Assembly (NCBI RefSeq): GCF_963169125.1
Contig: NC_084797.1
Span: forward strand, 91,979,868 to 92,043,867
DNA from: Humulus lupulus
Lineage: Eukaryota > Streptophyta > Magnoliopsida > Rosales > Cannabaceae
DNA: 64,000 nucleotides
Reading direction: 5' to 3'
The position numbers were made by a program, and so were the translations under genes. Shown here one piece after another: positions 11,765 through 24,780 of this stretch. The notes under the pieces are model-generated. The model made no database searches. It was given only the letters and a program-made list of their open reading frames with translations, and was not told the origin of the DNA. How positions within the stretch are numbered: the first letter of the stretch is position 1; the number at the start of each line of letters is the position of its first letter.

Positions 11765-14700
11765 ACTGTTACATGGAGTTTTTTTCTTTTTTATTGTTTC
11801 AAACTTTTTTTTCTTTCAGTTATGTGACTTTCCCTCTGTTGGAGAAGAAGCCATGTTCATGTACTTTTGGCACGTACAGTTATGAGGAGATACTACAAGA
11901 GCAGGCACTTCAAGTGCTCAGCCTGCTTTTCTTTCAGCAACTACACGAGCCCAAACCAAGTCACTTTATGCAACGTCAATAGCCAAAGTGTTTACTGCCA
12001 GCTCCTCATCATTCAAGTCTTTCACCTGGGTGATGTCTTCGCGTCGGCACTCCTCTGTGCCATCTCATTTCTAGAGTGTAACTGGGCCAGTTTTTGCAAC
12101 GACATCCGCCTTGACCCTTCTATCAAGCATAAAATGAAAAATATGCCAAAGAAGAATACTTTGTTTTTAAGATGTTAAACAAAGTACCTATTTTACTCTT
12201 TTATGAATACTATATATTATTACAGTACCTAATATATATATATGTATTTCAAGAAGTTTAGTTTTGGATGTGTTCTTGTGCTGCCGTCACAGTCGACGGT
12301 GTGTGACTACCTCAGGTGTGTTGAATTAAGCCAATGGGCACGAAGAGGAATATTATAGATCCATCATTCTATAATGTTTTCTAAAACAATTAATTATATA
12401 TATATTACATTTATATACATATGTACTGACACCATTAACCAAAGAACAATAGACTTTTTGTGAGGAAACACGTAGCTTTAGTGAGCCAATAGAAAATAGC
12501 TTGACCATATATTTTGTTGTTGGTAAAATGTCTAGAAAACTAAGAAAATTCCACATAGGTTGATTGGCCTCTTAGTTTTGCAACTCCAAAACTATTATTG
12601 GTTGTAGTAAAAGACAAAAACGACTAATATTAACACCAACACTAATAACAGTGAAAAATAATAGAAATTAAGTTTACTAGTGGTACACATACTCCGTTAC
12701 AACATATATATATATATATATATTTATATAGCTAAACAAAATTTTTGTATAGTTGACTTCTAGAGATCAATTGTTGTGGGAGTTATGTGACATAAGATAG
12801 TTCGTTTAGGTTTAGGTTTATGTATAGTTGTCTAATATCATTTTGTATTTGTGTTATTTTTTAGTTGTTTAGGTTTATGTATAGTTGTTTTCATGTTGTT
12901 TTTTAGTTGTTTAAGTTTATATATAGTTGTTGTGTTGATGTCTAATTGATCTTGAGTTGTTTTCTGATATATTTTGAATCTTTTTAAAAAAAAAACGTGT
13001 TAGTATGCAATGTGTTAACTTCTAGTTGTTCAATTATTATTTTTGAATGAAGTGGGTTCATGTCTCATTGTTGTTCAATTGTTGTTTTTTAGTTGTCTTT
13101 TAATGTGTTAGTATGTAATGGGTTGATGTCTAGTTGTTGTCCAATTGTTATTTTCTAGTTGTTTTTTTGAAATTGTATTGCAGTGTGTTGCTTTTTAAAA
13201 TGTAATGGGTTGCACTGTGTTGTTGTGAGATTGTTGTTTTTGTGTTGTTTAGATTTTATGTATATTTGTTTTCATGTTGATTTTTAGTTGTTTAAGTTTA
13301 TTTATAGTTGGTATGTTGTTGTGTTGATGTCTAGTTGTTGTTTAGTATTTTGCAGATATATTTTGATTTTAAAAAAAAAAACATGTTAGCATGCAGTGGG
13401 TTAATGTTTAGTTGTTGTTTTATTGTTGTTTTTTAGTTGTTTCATTGACACCGTACTTTTGTAAATATAAAATTTTACAAAAACATATTTTTCGAATACG
13501 TAAGGTAATATTTTAAAAAAATAATAATCAGGGACTGTAAAAAGTTAAAAAACAAAAAAAAAGTATATTTTTGAAACAAATCCCAATTTTAAATAGACCA
13601 ATTATTTTATACTCAAAAGTGATTTCTGATAAGTTTTAATTATGACAAAATTTCATAATGATATTTTTGTTCGTATATGTAGATGCTCTCGGGAAAATAT
13701 AATTTTATTTACAGAATGATTTTTCTTTTAATAAAATATTCTTTTCCTTTTTCAAGATTTGAAGACTTTTTCTAATTGGGAATTTAACATAAAATGCCTA
13801 AATTAGCAAATTTTTTACAATTTTACTATCAACCGGAATTTTAAACTATATTTACTATTCCCAATTCAATTATATACTATTATATAAGTTTAAATATTAT
13901 ACAAATACTATTTACACTCTACTGCTTACATCATCCTCATTTCTAAGTATTGTAATCAATTTTTTTTATTTCTTACACTCTCTTCAAATATACACGGTGT
14001 CCTATTCTCACTTTCAATATTGATGTTTATTTTGCATTTTTATTATTTTTTTATTGTTTACGCTCGTTCCACTTATTAATCTATTTTTTTATCATGTCAC
14101 ATATACTCTACTGTTTCTACACATTTTCTTATTTGTTGTTGTTGACTATTCATATTCTCAAACTTCCACTTTATTGGTTATTATCATCATCATCATCATC
14201 ATTATTATTATTATTATTATTATGTGTAGAATACAATTTAATAACATAATTTGATTTTTTTTTAAAAAGACAGCTTTCAACAGCTAGCAAGTGACAAGGA
14301 CACCTTACCTACTTCTTCTTCCTACACCTTTTAATCATTTTTTTCTTTTCTTTTCTTGCACGTTGCCAAATACATCATACCCATTTAAGTTTCTATTCAT
14401 CTTCTCCATATTCCTCTTTTTTTTTCTTTAGAGATCAATATAATTTTTTGTTATCATATTCTTCATAATGGTTATTACTGAGACAAACTCTGGTTCTATA
14501 TCTCCATTTATAAATGAAGCTCTCACTTTTGTGTTGTTGCTTTTAAGTTTATGTTGTGTTGTTTGTTAGTTGTCTTAATGTTGTTGTTGTTGTACATATT
14601 ACCTTTGTCTTGTTTACTAAATTTTTACATTTTGATGTTGTTTATTTGTTGATTTTATTTTAGCATATCAATATCATTTTTATATTATAAATATATATAT

Positions 14701-14802
14701 ATATTTTAGATGTTTTGTAGTTATTGTTTAGTTGCTTTCAACTTTTAAGTTTGTTTTATTTCTTTTTTAAGCTTACAAATGATGAAAAGGTTCAGAAAAA
14801 TG
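11765..14802. other. Gene-free AT-rich stretch with degenerate TTGT-rich repeats and microsatellites
   Basis: No gene is recognised. At 11820-12130 there is a less AT-rich patch with open reading on the plus strand, but I cannot assign it to any family. From about 12790 to 13440, units such as 'tagttgtttaggtttatgtatagttg' recur irregularly: an old, degenerate TTG-rich repeat. (AT)n occurs at 12706-12722 and (ATC)n/(ATT)n at 14181-14222. Confidence 0.6.
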
Positions 14803-14925
14803 TTAAGTGGACGTAGGTTATTACCAATCTCTGGGGCCGAACCACTATAAAATCCTAGTGTCGTTTACATTCTAATTCTTATCATTTTTTGTGACTCCGA
14901 TCGTTGACAAATTCGAGGGTCAACA
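14803..14925 (+). repeat. Truncated Tat LTR relic (3' end only)
   Basis: The module 'aagtggacgtaggttattacca', then 'ggggccgaaccactataa', ends in GGGTCAACA at 14925. This matches the last ~170 bp of the LTRs of A and B. The upstream LTR part is missing, and no PBS-gag follows, so it is a truncated remnant of an older insertion. Confidence 0.75.
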
Positions 14926-17081
14926 GTGATAAAACCCCTTAAATATATATATCTTTATATATTATAAATGTGATTTTAACGAAATTTTTTGTGTTCGTTA
15001 GGTTTATCACTTTTTTTTTTAATTTTTTAACATCATTAGTTTTAAAATTATCTAACTAATATAAATATATTTAAAAAAATAAAAGTAATAATATCATCTA
15101 AATAAGGTAAATAAATTGAAAAATAAAATAATACGTAATAAATGAGTCATAGTAATTCCTCATCACATATTTTAAAATTTTATATCAAAATATTTAAATT
15201 ACTCTATCAATTATCTTTTCAAAACCATAACTGAAAAATATTTATGTGCTTAATTTTTTTTTCTTTATTTTATTAATTATTTATTTTTTCATTTAACATA
15301 TTTTGTTTATCCAAACATATATGTAATAGTAAAGTAACACATAAACATACATATTTTTATTTTGCCATCTAGTTTTTTTAATGAGAAATTATTTATTTTA
15401 ATTGCTCTAATCATTAATAAAATAATATATATATAATTTTTTGTTGGCTTTAAATTTTTTTAAATTAAATAATTAAAATTTTATCAAATAAATTTTTTAA
15501 ATTCAGTCTTAATTTAGAATTTTTTAATATTTTATTATATTGAAATTCATAGATATTTTTTCTAAAAAAATTAGAAAAAATGTATTACTTTTTAAAACTA
15601 AAATGCATCATATCTTTATATAAAAAGTATGTATCTAATTTGGTTTAATTTTTTCTAATATGTTTATGTCATTTTTTTATAATATACGCTATTATTTATT
15701 TATTTAAAATTTATATGACAATGAAAGAAACATAATAAAATAAATTAATTCATTATTTAAAAAAAATTAAGCAAACGTGCATTATACGTTGCTTATACCT
15801 AATATATTTATATGTATATATTGTGATTTATTTAAATAGCTAATTCATGATATGAAAGTTGCATAAAAGAAAAATAATATTTTAATTAAAGAAAATATTT
15901 TTCTTAAAATTAAAATATCTTTTCCATTTTTTGAAATAAAGACTTTTTGCAAATAATAAATACTTTATTTAAATTATTTATTCTATAAATATATGAGTTT
16001 TTATTGCATATTATAAGTTCAAATTGGAAAGGGTTTGATACCTATAAAGTTAGGGATTCATTCTAATGACTCTAGACTATTGGTCTGTCCAAATACATTG
16101 TCATTTATCTTGACTGCTTAATCATCCATCGTGACAAATTTAGATAAGTTGACAAAAGTTTCTAAATAAAGAAATTTTGGCAATTCTTTCTTTATTGTTT
16201 TGTAGATTTAGTGGGACTGCTTGAACAACCATTCTGGCTACAAATAAGAGTCCAAGCAACTAGAAATATTCACCTCTTCCATTGCATATTCTTGTAATAC
16301 ATTGTATTCTTGAGAGAGTTATTTTGTGAGATTAAGAGCAGATACCGAATATAGCTCTTAGGTGCAGTATTGGAACCTTGTTTGTATATATCTATTTCTT
16401 GTGAAAGCATGTGTTATCCATTAATAACGAGTTCAACAATTTTCTGGAGAATATTGTGTCAAGACTTTCTGCAGGACGAAGAAAGCATACATCTTTGGGA
16501 GAAGATCAATTCAACCACCTTTGAAGGGAGTTCAAAAGTATTGGTGATTCAACAAAGAAATTGGAATTGTGAAAGTTATACAAGAAGCATGTGGCAAAAG
16601 TATAGAAGGAGTTTGTCTTTGCGTAAGTCTATGTGCTCTTGTATTTTGTGATGCTTTACTAATCAATTTCATGTATGGGCATGACTCCATGGACTAGGTT
16701 GTTCGAATTTCGTAAATACATGCGGTGTTCATTTTTTATACTCATTTTTATTATTTCGCATTGTTATAACAACCTGTCTCGACAACTATTAAAATTGTTA
16801 AAACAAACTGTGCACTTATCAAAACAACATAATTAGTATTTCACATTTTAAATAAGTTGTTGATATAATCACTTGGTAGACATTAAAGATAGAAATCTCA
16901 CCACTTTGTTCAACTTCCAAAGTGTTTTCTTCTCAAATTCTTAACTTTTGACTCTCATAAAATATTATCGTCTCATCAACTTCTTACTGGAGAAAAAAAA
17001 CATCTACAACAAATAATTTGAATATTTCATCTTTTCAATCAAATGACCACATTTTTACAATACTTTATAATTTAGAGTATT
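14926..17081. other. Gene-free, very AT-rich stretch; possible old LTR end near 16020-16775
   Basis: Bases 14926-16000 are extremely AT-rich with no recognisable element. From 16020 composition rises and a block 'tccatggactaggttgttcgaatttcg' near 16689-16715 resembles the 3' ends of some plant copia LTRs. I could not find its borders or a TSD, so I do not call a defined element. Confidence 0.4.
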
Positions 17082-18180
17082 TGTAATATCCAGTATAGAT
17101 TTTATTTATTTAATTAATTACATTATTTGAATATTTAATGAATTGTGTTGTGAAATAATGTTTGATATGTTATGGTATGAAATGATGTTGTTAATTAAAT
17201 AATTAAGAGAATATTATTTTAATTACCAAGATGATGAGTGGATGGCTTAGGACGAATCTTTGTGGACTTTATTAAGTTGAGACATTTTTTTGTTATAAAG
17301 TATAGTGTTAGGTTGTATCTCATTACTAGAGGCTTAGAATAATTTTAGAAAACTTATTGGGCTATCGTGCAATGTTTGGGGGACTTTGGAATTTGTGTCA
17401 TTAAGAGACATATAGTTTTCCATCACTTGTGAAAATTGCAGGGAAATGTCATTTTGATTTTATGGGCAGTTACCAAGAGTTTAAATGGGGAAAAGCTAAG
17501 TGGAGGCAGTTACTATTTCTTTTTCTCAGCCATATTTACAAAAATTAGAGAGAAAGAAAGGAAAAAAAAAAGAAGAGAGAACTTTGCTCTCTAAGTTTCG
17601 GCTAGAAGAATTTGTCATCAAGGATGAGTTTTGATCCTTTCTCTTCATGATTTTGGTTTTGGAATGGTGTTCTAAAGATCTATTATTTTGTGTGCAAGTT
17701 AGAAAGCACGAAGAAGAAGAGCACCATAGAGTTTCGACCTAGACAATCATAGAACAAGGGTAAGTTTGATCTTGCTTTTCCCTTGTGATTTTAGTCATGG
17801 TGTGTTTCTTAGATATCCTTGGTTGTGATTGTAGAGTTTAAAGATCAAGAACAAAGGAGAAGCATAGGGTTCGACCATTAGTGGTAAAGAGATGTGCTTA
17901 ACTTTTCTTCTCTATTTGGTGTTTTTATCTTTGATCTTTGATGATAGATTTGGGTTGTGATTATTGTTAAATGTTTTAATTATGATGATCTTGGATTAAA
18001 GAGGTTTAGATATAAGTGTGATTATTGATCTTGAGAGTTCATGGAGTAGTTTTATGAGAGAGAGGGGGCAGTTACCAAATTTAGAATCCACCCTTCCAGT
18101 ATTAATGGAGGTTGGTCGACAATGGTGTTGGGGTGGTTTCGGGTTTGGGGTGTTAGACCCTTACAAGGCTGAGAGACTAA
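17082..18180 (+). repeat. Probable chromovirus-like LTR fragment
   Basis: It begins TGTAATATCC, like the TGTAAC(A/G)TCC starts at 7614, 57413 and 63966. Further in, around 17520-17600, is a purine-rich block 'agagagaaagaaagg'. It stops before the TG..CA end would be reached, at the (GAT)n tract and the antisense copia-like LTR. This is inferred from the start motif and composition; no TSD was found. Confidence 0.4.
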
Positions 18181-18184
18181 GTAA

Positions 18185-19610
18185 TGATGATGATGATGAT
18201 GATGATGATGGTAATAGGTTTACCTTGTGCACAGCGGAAAGCACGGGGTGTTGGACCTAGAGATTTCATAAAAAATTATTTAAACAAATTTTAAATAATC
18301 GGCTCCATTAACATGCAATACATTAATCACAGAGAAATAAAAGATGAGGATTTACAAGTTGAAGAACTATCAAGAATCCTCGCCATCCTTTTGTATCTCT
18401 TACGAACATCCAATCCAAAGAAATTCTTCAAAATACTCCGACCAAGATCTTCCAAGATGTATTTCTACACCTCAAGGCGTGTGTGGGCACATAGAGTAAT
18501 GGTAGGGAAAATTTTCTGATTCACAAGATATTTTCAACCCATGAGATCTTCGAATATTAAGTTTGAGACAGTTTTTAGGGATAGAGAAAAAAATACGATC
18601 TCTTTTTTTTTTCTGTAAAAAATCTTATTTTAAAACTATTTCTATCTGCTAAATTTATAAAAGAATTAATTATATTTTTTAAATTCAAAAATTCAAAATT
18701 CAAATTATTAATCAATTATTAAAAAATTAAATAAATAAAAAAAATATCAAAGACCCATTCTTGGACTATGTTACACGCCAACTAGAGTGCATGCACTGTA
18801 GTTGGCTTGTAACACATCCCTCACTTTAGAGATGTGTCCCAACAATTTTTTGTTAATTATTATTTAATAATTATTTATTAAAAAATATCTAAACCTGATA
18901 ACTTATTTATCATATTAATTAATTAATAAATATAATTTCAAATTCAATTCCAATTTGAATTATCATAAATATATTTTTCACATTATTTAAATAAATAAAA
19001 CAAATTAATTCAAAATTAATTATCTGAATTATTTAAATGCTATTTTCGAAAATTCCATTTTAATTAAATATATAATTTTTGAAAATATAATTAATTATTT
19101 TATTAGTTTCAAAAAATTAATTATTGATTAATCAAATTCTCTCAATTACATATTTGACCCTGAAGAACAAATTTCTTCCAAATATGTCATTTTTCTGATT
19201 TTTCCTAATTTCAATTCGTACATTGAATAGTATTGATAGAACCATCTCGGTGACCTATGGACCTATAATTTCAAGCTCCAATAAATTTAGATTATTTATT
19301 AAAACTCTTTAATATAATAACCTTAATTTATTAATCTTAATATTATTCCACTAAAAATATGAGATTACACTCTTGTAATTATAGACATTTATTTATTGAG
19401 TACTTTTAAATCATAAAAGTGTCTATCGATTTAATCACTACATGCAATTCAATCATCTATTAAGGGTTCATAATTAAAGTAGGACCTCTTTAATTATATC
19501 TTGTTTCCTTAAGTGCCATTAACTTTACTAGTGAAGGTTAATTCATAAACTGATTTATGAATTTGAGCGCAATAACCTTTCATTTCCAAAAGCCAACCTT
19601 TAAGAGAACA
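18185..19610 (-). repeat. Antisense copia-like LTR, broken at 19610
   Basis: Read on the minus strand, it contains 'ttattggagcttgaaattataggtccat' (from about 19288 down to 19250), the module shared with the copia LTRs at 43240-43280 and 4058-4095. It also has 'gctttccgctgtgcaca' near 18245-18225, the counterpart of 'ttccgctgcgtattcg' near 4777. A (GAT)n tract lies at 18186-18210. Its 5' part is missing because a sense copia element begins at 19611 (TGTTAGGATT); the expected duplicate GAACA lies at 19606-19610, with its partner outside the window. The exact 3' end is unclear. Confidence 0.5.
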
Positions 19611-19620
19611 TGTTAGGATT

Positions 19621-20234
19621 TGTTTACCCTAAAAACGGCTACTGATGACGTGGCAAGGATTTCTCCTACGTAGTTGACATGTGGCAGAGAGTATTGCTCG
19701 ACTATCGACCAGAAGCACACCTCTTCGTCAAGGCTTAGCTTTTAGATATGACCAGGCTGGTCGTATAACTTGATTTGTTTCCTTCTTAAACTGTAATCTT
19801 ATAATTAATACATTGAATATTTCCTCATTATGACCTTGATACGCGGTTATTAAGGAAAGATATGGCTTGTTGGCCCATGTAACCCTCATTGAGCCTATAA
19901 ATATGCATGAAATAGCTCAAGGAAGGGACTTTTGATTCCTGAATCTTTTTACTAAGATAGAGAAAAAGAGAGAGCTATAGTGCAATTATCCATCGTTTTA
20001 TTGTATTTCTTCCAAGGTTTGTGAAACTCAAGAACTCTAGTTCTTTGATCACTGCTTTGAGATTCAATCTTAATAATAGCTCTAAGTGGATGTAGGTTAT
20101 TACCATCTTTTGGGGTCGAACCACTATAAATCCTTGGTGTTTTCCTCTTTTCCATTGGATTATCTTTCTTACTTGCCGTTTTATCTTTTGTCATACATTT
20201 GACTCTGTGTCGTTGGCCAAATCGTGGGCCAACA
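19621..20234 (+). repeat. 5' LTR of element A
   Basis: TGTTTACCC...GGCCAACA, 614 bp, matching 41676-42289 throughout without length change. TATA-like tataaata lies at 19896-19903, so transcription would start in the following ~30-40 bp. 'tgacgtgg' near 19647 could bind bZIP-type factors, though this is only a motif match. Confidence 0.93.
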
Positions 20235-20237
20235 TTT

Positions 20238-20255
20238 TGGTGCTTTCATTGAGAG
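20238..20255 (+). other. Primer binding site of element A
   Basis: TGGTGCTTTCATTGAGAG begins three bases after the 5' LTR and is identical in element B (46024-46041). A PBS should start TGG, complementary to the CCA end of a tRNA. I cannot name the tRNA with confidence. Confidence 0.7.
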
Positions 20256-20283
20256 TTTGACAAAAAAACTGTGAAAAGATCTA

Positions 20284-22371
20284 ATGGCAAAAACATCCAA
20301 GAAGACTGGACAGGTTGTTGGTGCTGCACTATCCCAACCTCCTCCCCCAAATGTGACTGAGAATGAACCACATTTGGAGTTCGATGAGGAGAAATTAGAT
20401 TCTGAAACACCGAGGGCGACGCTAGGAGTGTTGCAAGATGAGTTGGCTAATCTAAGGGCCAATCAAGAGAATGTTGTTGAGATAATGGCGCTACAGCAAA
20501 GAGAAATAGAATGTCAGCGCCAAGAGCTGAGTGAGCGGCAGGCAGAAATGGATCGACGGCAGAGGGATGCCATGGCCGCCCTTGAAGCAACCATTCAACT
20601 GGCTAGGAGTCAGGCTGTACCAGCCTCCCAGCAAGATTAGCCACCAAATGCACCACCTCAAAGAGGTCCCAATCCAAGCCCTCCGCTCCAGCCAGCAAGC
20701 CCTCAAAGGCCAAAGCAGCTGCCTATGGCTCAGGATGATGTCCAACCTAGGGAACCTGAGCAGCAGCCTCCAACCCAGGATGGTCGAGGCAATCCCCAGC
20801 GCCCGAGGTAGAATAGGGCAGGGTAGCCGACCCATAGCCCTAGATGCCCAGGGGACGAAGAGCCAAATCCACCGAGCAAGGGGCAGCGTCCTTCTGCCAA
20901 CAGGAGGAACATCGAGTCAGGCTCTGCGGTCACGAGCCCCCCACGGCATAACAATGGACGTGGACCCAACGACCAGTGCAGGCCTCCCCCTGACGCTCGG
21001 GAAATGCCAGCCCGAGGAGGAAATAGCGTGAACAGCTGGTCACGTCGTAGTCATCCATAATTTAGAGATGGCCATGACTATAATGAAGCTGATTCCGGCA
21101 GAGGAAATGCTGGCCTGAGAAATGAAGAAAGAGGTGGAGGCAGAAGCCCCCCACCTAGAGAAAATAGGCCAGCTAGCCACAACGCTGGGGGACAACCCAG
21201 GCAGCCGAACTTCTTTAGTGGGCTAGGAGCTAACGAGCAGAGACATAAAGACGATGATCTAAGGGACGTACTTAACGACCGCCGTGAGAGGCACGACGAG
21301 TATGCTCCCCCGGCACTGGTCACCCCAACAGTCCTAGAAGCTGTTCAGGCTCAAATTGATGCACTGAACCAGGCGGTACAACAACTGGTCGGGGGACGAA
21401 CATCCCATATTGAGTACGATAGGAGGAGGGGCACCCCCTTTGTACAGAAGATTGCTGCGACCGAAACCCCCAGTAAGTTCAAGATGCCTACATTGTCGAA
21501 CTTCGATGGGTACGGAGATCCAGTATCTCACGTTAATAAGTTTGAGATACAAATGGACATACAAAAAGTGTCGAAAGACGCCCGCTCCTGGATCTTCCCC
21601 GGGACATTGTCTGACACCGCTCAAGAGTGGTTCTTCAAGTTCCCTCATGCTAGTATAGTATCTTGGGAAATGTTCGTGAAGGAATTTTACGGACAGTTCT
21701 ATGCGGGTCGCGTACACCCCACAGAGGCCAACCAGCTGGTCGAGATACGCCAGAAAGAGGGAGAGCCCTTGAAAGAATATGTCCAACGCTTCATGCGAGC
21801 AGCAGTTGGAGCCAAGACAGTGGGCGATGAGGGTAAGATGATGGCACTAACTACTGGAGTTAGGCGCCATTCACCCCTCTAGAGTAGCCTCAGAAAGAAT
21901 GGGGTAAGAAGTACCCAAGAGTTTTTGGATTGGGCTGATCGATATATCAAGCTCGAAGACGCGATTGCCAACAAAGGGAAATCGCCAACAAAAGACAAGG
22001 GGCCCAAGGAAGAATCCGCCAAAGCCGCCAACGGGTCGGAAAAGCCCAATGGCAATGGAAAAGGCAATGGGAATGGCAGTGGTAGGAATGGTGGAAAATG
22101 GGCGAACAATGAACCCTCAACTTCTGAGAGCAAACACCCAAAAGGCAATCGAAACGAGCCAAGATTCACCAACTACACGGCCCTTGTCGAAAGCCGAGCT
22201 GGAGTCTACCAGGCGACCAGCTCAAGCGTGCCATACAAACGACCCGTAGCTATAAGGAAAGATATCTCCAAGAGAGATACGACAAAGTTCTGTCGTTTCA
22301 CAACGATTACGGGCACGACACCAATGAATGTAACCAGTTGAAAGACGAGATTGAGTTCCTGATCAGGCAGG
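20284..22371 (+). pseudogene. gag of Tat element A, broken
   Basis: Gag polyprotein, structural shell of the retroelement particle. The ATG at 20284 follows the PBS closely and opens an N-terminal stretch of 118 codons ending in a Gln/Glu-rich coiled coil (QQREIECQRQELSERQAE), where a TAG (20638) interrupts. The reading continues past further stops and frame changes through an Arg/Gly/Pro-rich linker (20700-21330), the conserved core (21484-21880: 'FDGYGDPVSHVNKFEIQMD', 'FYGQFYAGRVHPTEANQ') and a Gly/Asn-rich spacer. It ends in a zinc-knuckle-like 'FCRxHNDYGHDTNEC', which is split by a frameshift near 22300. Element B encodes the same order. It cannot make full Gag. Confidence 0.85.
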
Positions 22372-23213
22372 GACATTTAAGAAGATATGTGCGAGCCACA
22401 GAAGGGTCTCAGCGAGAGGCTCAAGGTGGCAACGAGCAGGCACCTACACGCCAACGCTCGCCACCTTTACAGCTAGCTCTTGTGGCAGGCACTTTACTCA
22501 CCATCTGTGGAGGCCCATATCTTGCAGGAGAAAGTGGGAAGGCAAGGGAACGATACGCTCGAACACTACGCCACGACCAGGAAATCGAGATGATGAGTGT
22601 GGAAGATCGAGCACTAAAAAAGGCTCGAACAGAGGAAGAATTGATAACCTTCTCTGAAGACGATGCCTAGCACGTGCAATTCCCACACTCCGATCTGCTG
22701 GTCATAGACATACAAATTGTCAACATGATGGTGAAAAGGGTGTTGGTCGATACAGGAAGGTGGGTCAACATCCTGTACAAGTCTTCGCTGGAAAGAATGA
22801 AGCTGTTCGTCAAAGACCTAGAGCCATGCAACCAAACCATTTATGGTTTTTCGGGTGAAGGGCTCGCCCCGGCAGGGTCGATTAGGCTTCCAGTTACTGT
22901 AGGTACTACACCTACTAATAGGACATTACTCACTACTTTCATAGTAGTTGATTGTCCTTCAGCATACAATGTTGTGATTGGGAGACCAATTCTGATCGAT
23001 CTACGGGCCGACACTTCGATATGGCACCTCGCCATGAAGTTCCCAACAGATGCAGGGGTAGGATGCGTATTGGGAAATCAACGGGAAGCAAGGGAGTGCT
23101 ACAATTCCTCGATCACCAAGGCAAAGAAGGGTGTATCGAGAGATGTTCCCGGAAAAGAGTTGCAAGTGGCAATTAATGCTCAGGCCAACTCAAGTGATAA
23201 TGTCACCAAATAG
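22372..23213 (+). pseudogene. Aspartic protease region of element A
   Basis: This retropepsin-type aspartic protease would cut the Gag-Pol precursor. The catalytic Asp-Thr-Gly is at 22749-22757, within 'VLVDTGRWVNILYKSSL'; element B has DTGSSVNILYKSSL, so an Arg-Trp pair has replaced the two Ser residues after the triad. The later 'VVIGRPIL' (22972-22995) matches the second conserved retropepsin block (hydrophobic-Ile-Gly-Arg). A TAG at 22668 separates the N-terminal part from the catalytic part. Fully open from 22674 to the TAG at 23211. Confidence 0.85.
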
Positions 23214-23216
23214 AGC

Positions 23217-24183
23217 ATTGCCCAAAGTGAGGATAGAGATTTGGATCCTCGCTTTGGGGATTTTGAAGAAGAAATTGGACCCATCGATGACCTTGATGAG
23301 GTCCAACTCGATGAAGAAAATCCGACCATGGTTGTGAAAGTCGGTAAAAGCTTAGAGACAACAACAAAACAAGCAATGGTGGAGTTTTTAAGGAGGAACC
23401 AGGAAGTCTTTGCCTGGTCGCACAAAGCCATGGTCAAGATAGACCCTGCAGTCATCAGCTAAGAGTTTTCCATGACCTTGATGAGGTCCAACTCCTGAAC
23501 ATCGACAAGAGTTTTCCACCAGTGCAACAAAAAAGAAGGCTGCTCGACAAAGATAGATTAAGGGCCTTAAAAGAAGAAGTCAAAAAGCTGAAGGAGAATG
23601 GGTTCATCAGGGTGGCGTTTTATCCATCGTGGGTCTCTAATCCCATGCTAGTTCCCAAGTTGAATGGCAAATGGCATACGTGCATGGATTTCACAGACCT
23701 TAATAAAGCCTGCCCCAAAGATTGTTTCCCACTCCCAAGAATCGACCAGTTGGTCGATGCCACTGCAGGGCATCAAATTCTCTCATTCATGGATGCATAC
23801 TTCGGGTATAATCAGATTAGTATGCATCCCCCTGATGAGGACCACACTAACTTTCAGACTGATACATGGCTTTACTGTTACAAAGTAACGCCTTTCGGTT
23901 TGAAAAACGCTGGTGCGACTTACCAGCGACTAGTCAACCACATGTTTAAGGAACTGATCGACACAAACATGGAGGTCTACGTTGACGACATGCTAGTCAA
24001 GTCAAAAAAGGCAGAAGGGCATATAAAGGATTTTCAAAAATGCTTCAACGTCTTAAACAAATTTTAGATGAAGTTGAATCCCCTTAAATGCTCCTTCGGA
24101 GTAGGATCAGGGAAGTTCTTGGGATTTATAGTTAACTCGAGAGGAATTGAAGCCAATCCCGAGAAAATAAAGCCCTGATCGAT
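23217..24183 (+). pseudogene. Reverse transcriptase region of element A
   Basis: RT copies element RNA into DNA. Seen in order: 'VFAWSHKAM' leader (about 23410), an interruption with a stop at 23460 and a small duplicated segment ('catgaccttgatgaggtccaactc', present at both 23284-23311 and 23471-23495), then 'FIRVAFYPSWVSNPMLVPK', 'CMDFTDLNKACPKDCFPLPRID', 'SFMDAYFGYNQISMH' and the catalytic YVDD at 23978-23989. In FGYNQI the usual SGYNQI Ser is Phe. A TAG at 24065 and a frameshift near 24165 break the C-terminal thumb. Confidence 0.88.
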
Positions 24184-24780
24184 ATGAAATCGCCAGCAAA
24201 GATTAAGGATGTTCAAAGTTTAACTGGAAGAATTGCCACTCTCAGTAGATTCATTTCGAAGTCAACATATAAGTGTGTTCCATTTTTTAATCTACTTAGA
24301 GGCAACAAAAAGTTTAAGTGGACGGAGGAGTGCGAGCAGGCTTTTCAAGCATTAAAAAATCATATGGCGCAACTACCCATCCTGTCAAAGTCGGTCGATA
24401 AAGAAACTTTGTTCATCTACCTGGCGATCACGGAATATGCTGCTAGTGTCGTTTTAGTAAGGGAGGAAGAAGGCGTGCAGAAGGCTGTTTACTATGTAAG
24501 CAAAAGGCTAATTGGAGCAGAACAGCGGTACCGGCCCATCGAGAAGCTAGCCTATTTCCTAATTTTGGCCTACAGGAAGCTGCGACCTTACTTTCAAGCT
24601 CACCCAATCACGGTTTTTACCGACCAACCTCTACAACAAGTCCTGCAAAAACCAGAGGCTGCGAGTAGATTGTTAAAATGGGCAGTCAAACTTGGGCAGT
24701 TTGATATATCTTACTTGTCGCGAGCAGTGATAAAAGGGCAAGCCCTGGCTGACTTCATTGAAGAGTTCACTAAACTTACA
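24184..24780 (+). pseudogene. First RNase H and connection region of element A
   Basis: Thumb/connection and the standard Ty3/gypsy RNase H: 'LTGRIATLSRFISKS', 'FKWTEECEQAFQALK', 'LFIYLAITEYAASVVLVREE', 'KAVYYVSKRL', 'RYRPIEKLAYFLILAYRKLRPYFQAHPI', 'VFTDQPL'. It degrades the RNA strand of RNA-DNA hybrids. In Tat elements this copy often lacks full catalytic residues. Here the first acidic position reads 'YLAITEYA', with no Asp at the usual site, which fits that loss. The frame is open through this block and into the second RNase H. Confidence 0.8.

Noticed and set aside
11867..12178. Cys-containing open frame, possible small gene
   Set aside because: No recognisable domain, no splice or promoter context, overlapping equally plausible frames; kept only as unassigned sequence.
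18018..18260. Open frame with an Asp run
   Set aside because: The Asp run is just the (GAT)n microsatellite. No family similarity, and the frame crosses the border between two LTR fragments.
19952..20462. Minus-strand frames over the 5' LTR and gag start of A
   Set aside because: Shadows of the LTR and gag; the same LTR frame recurs in the 3' LTR at 42007-42287.
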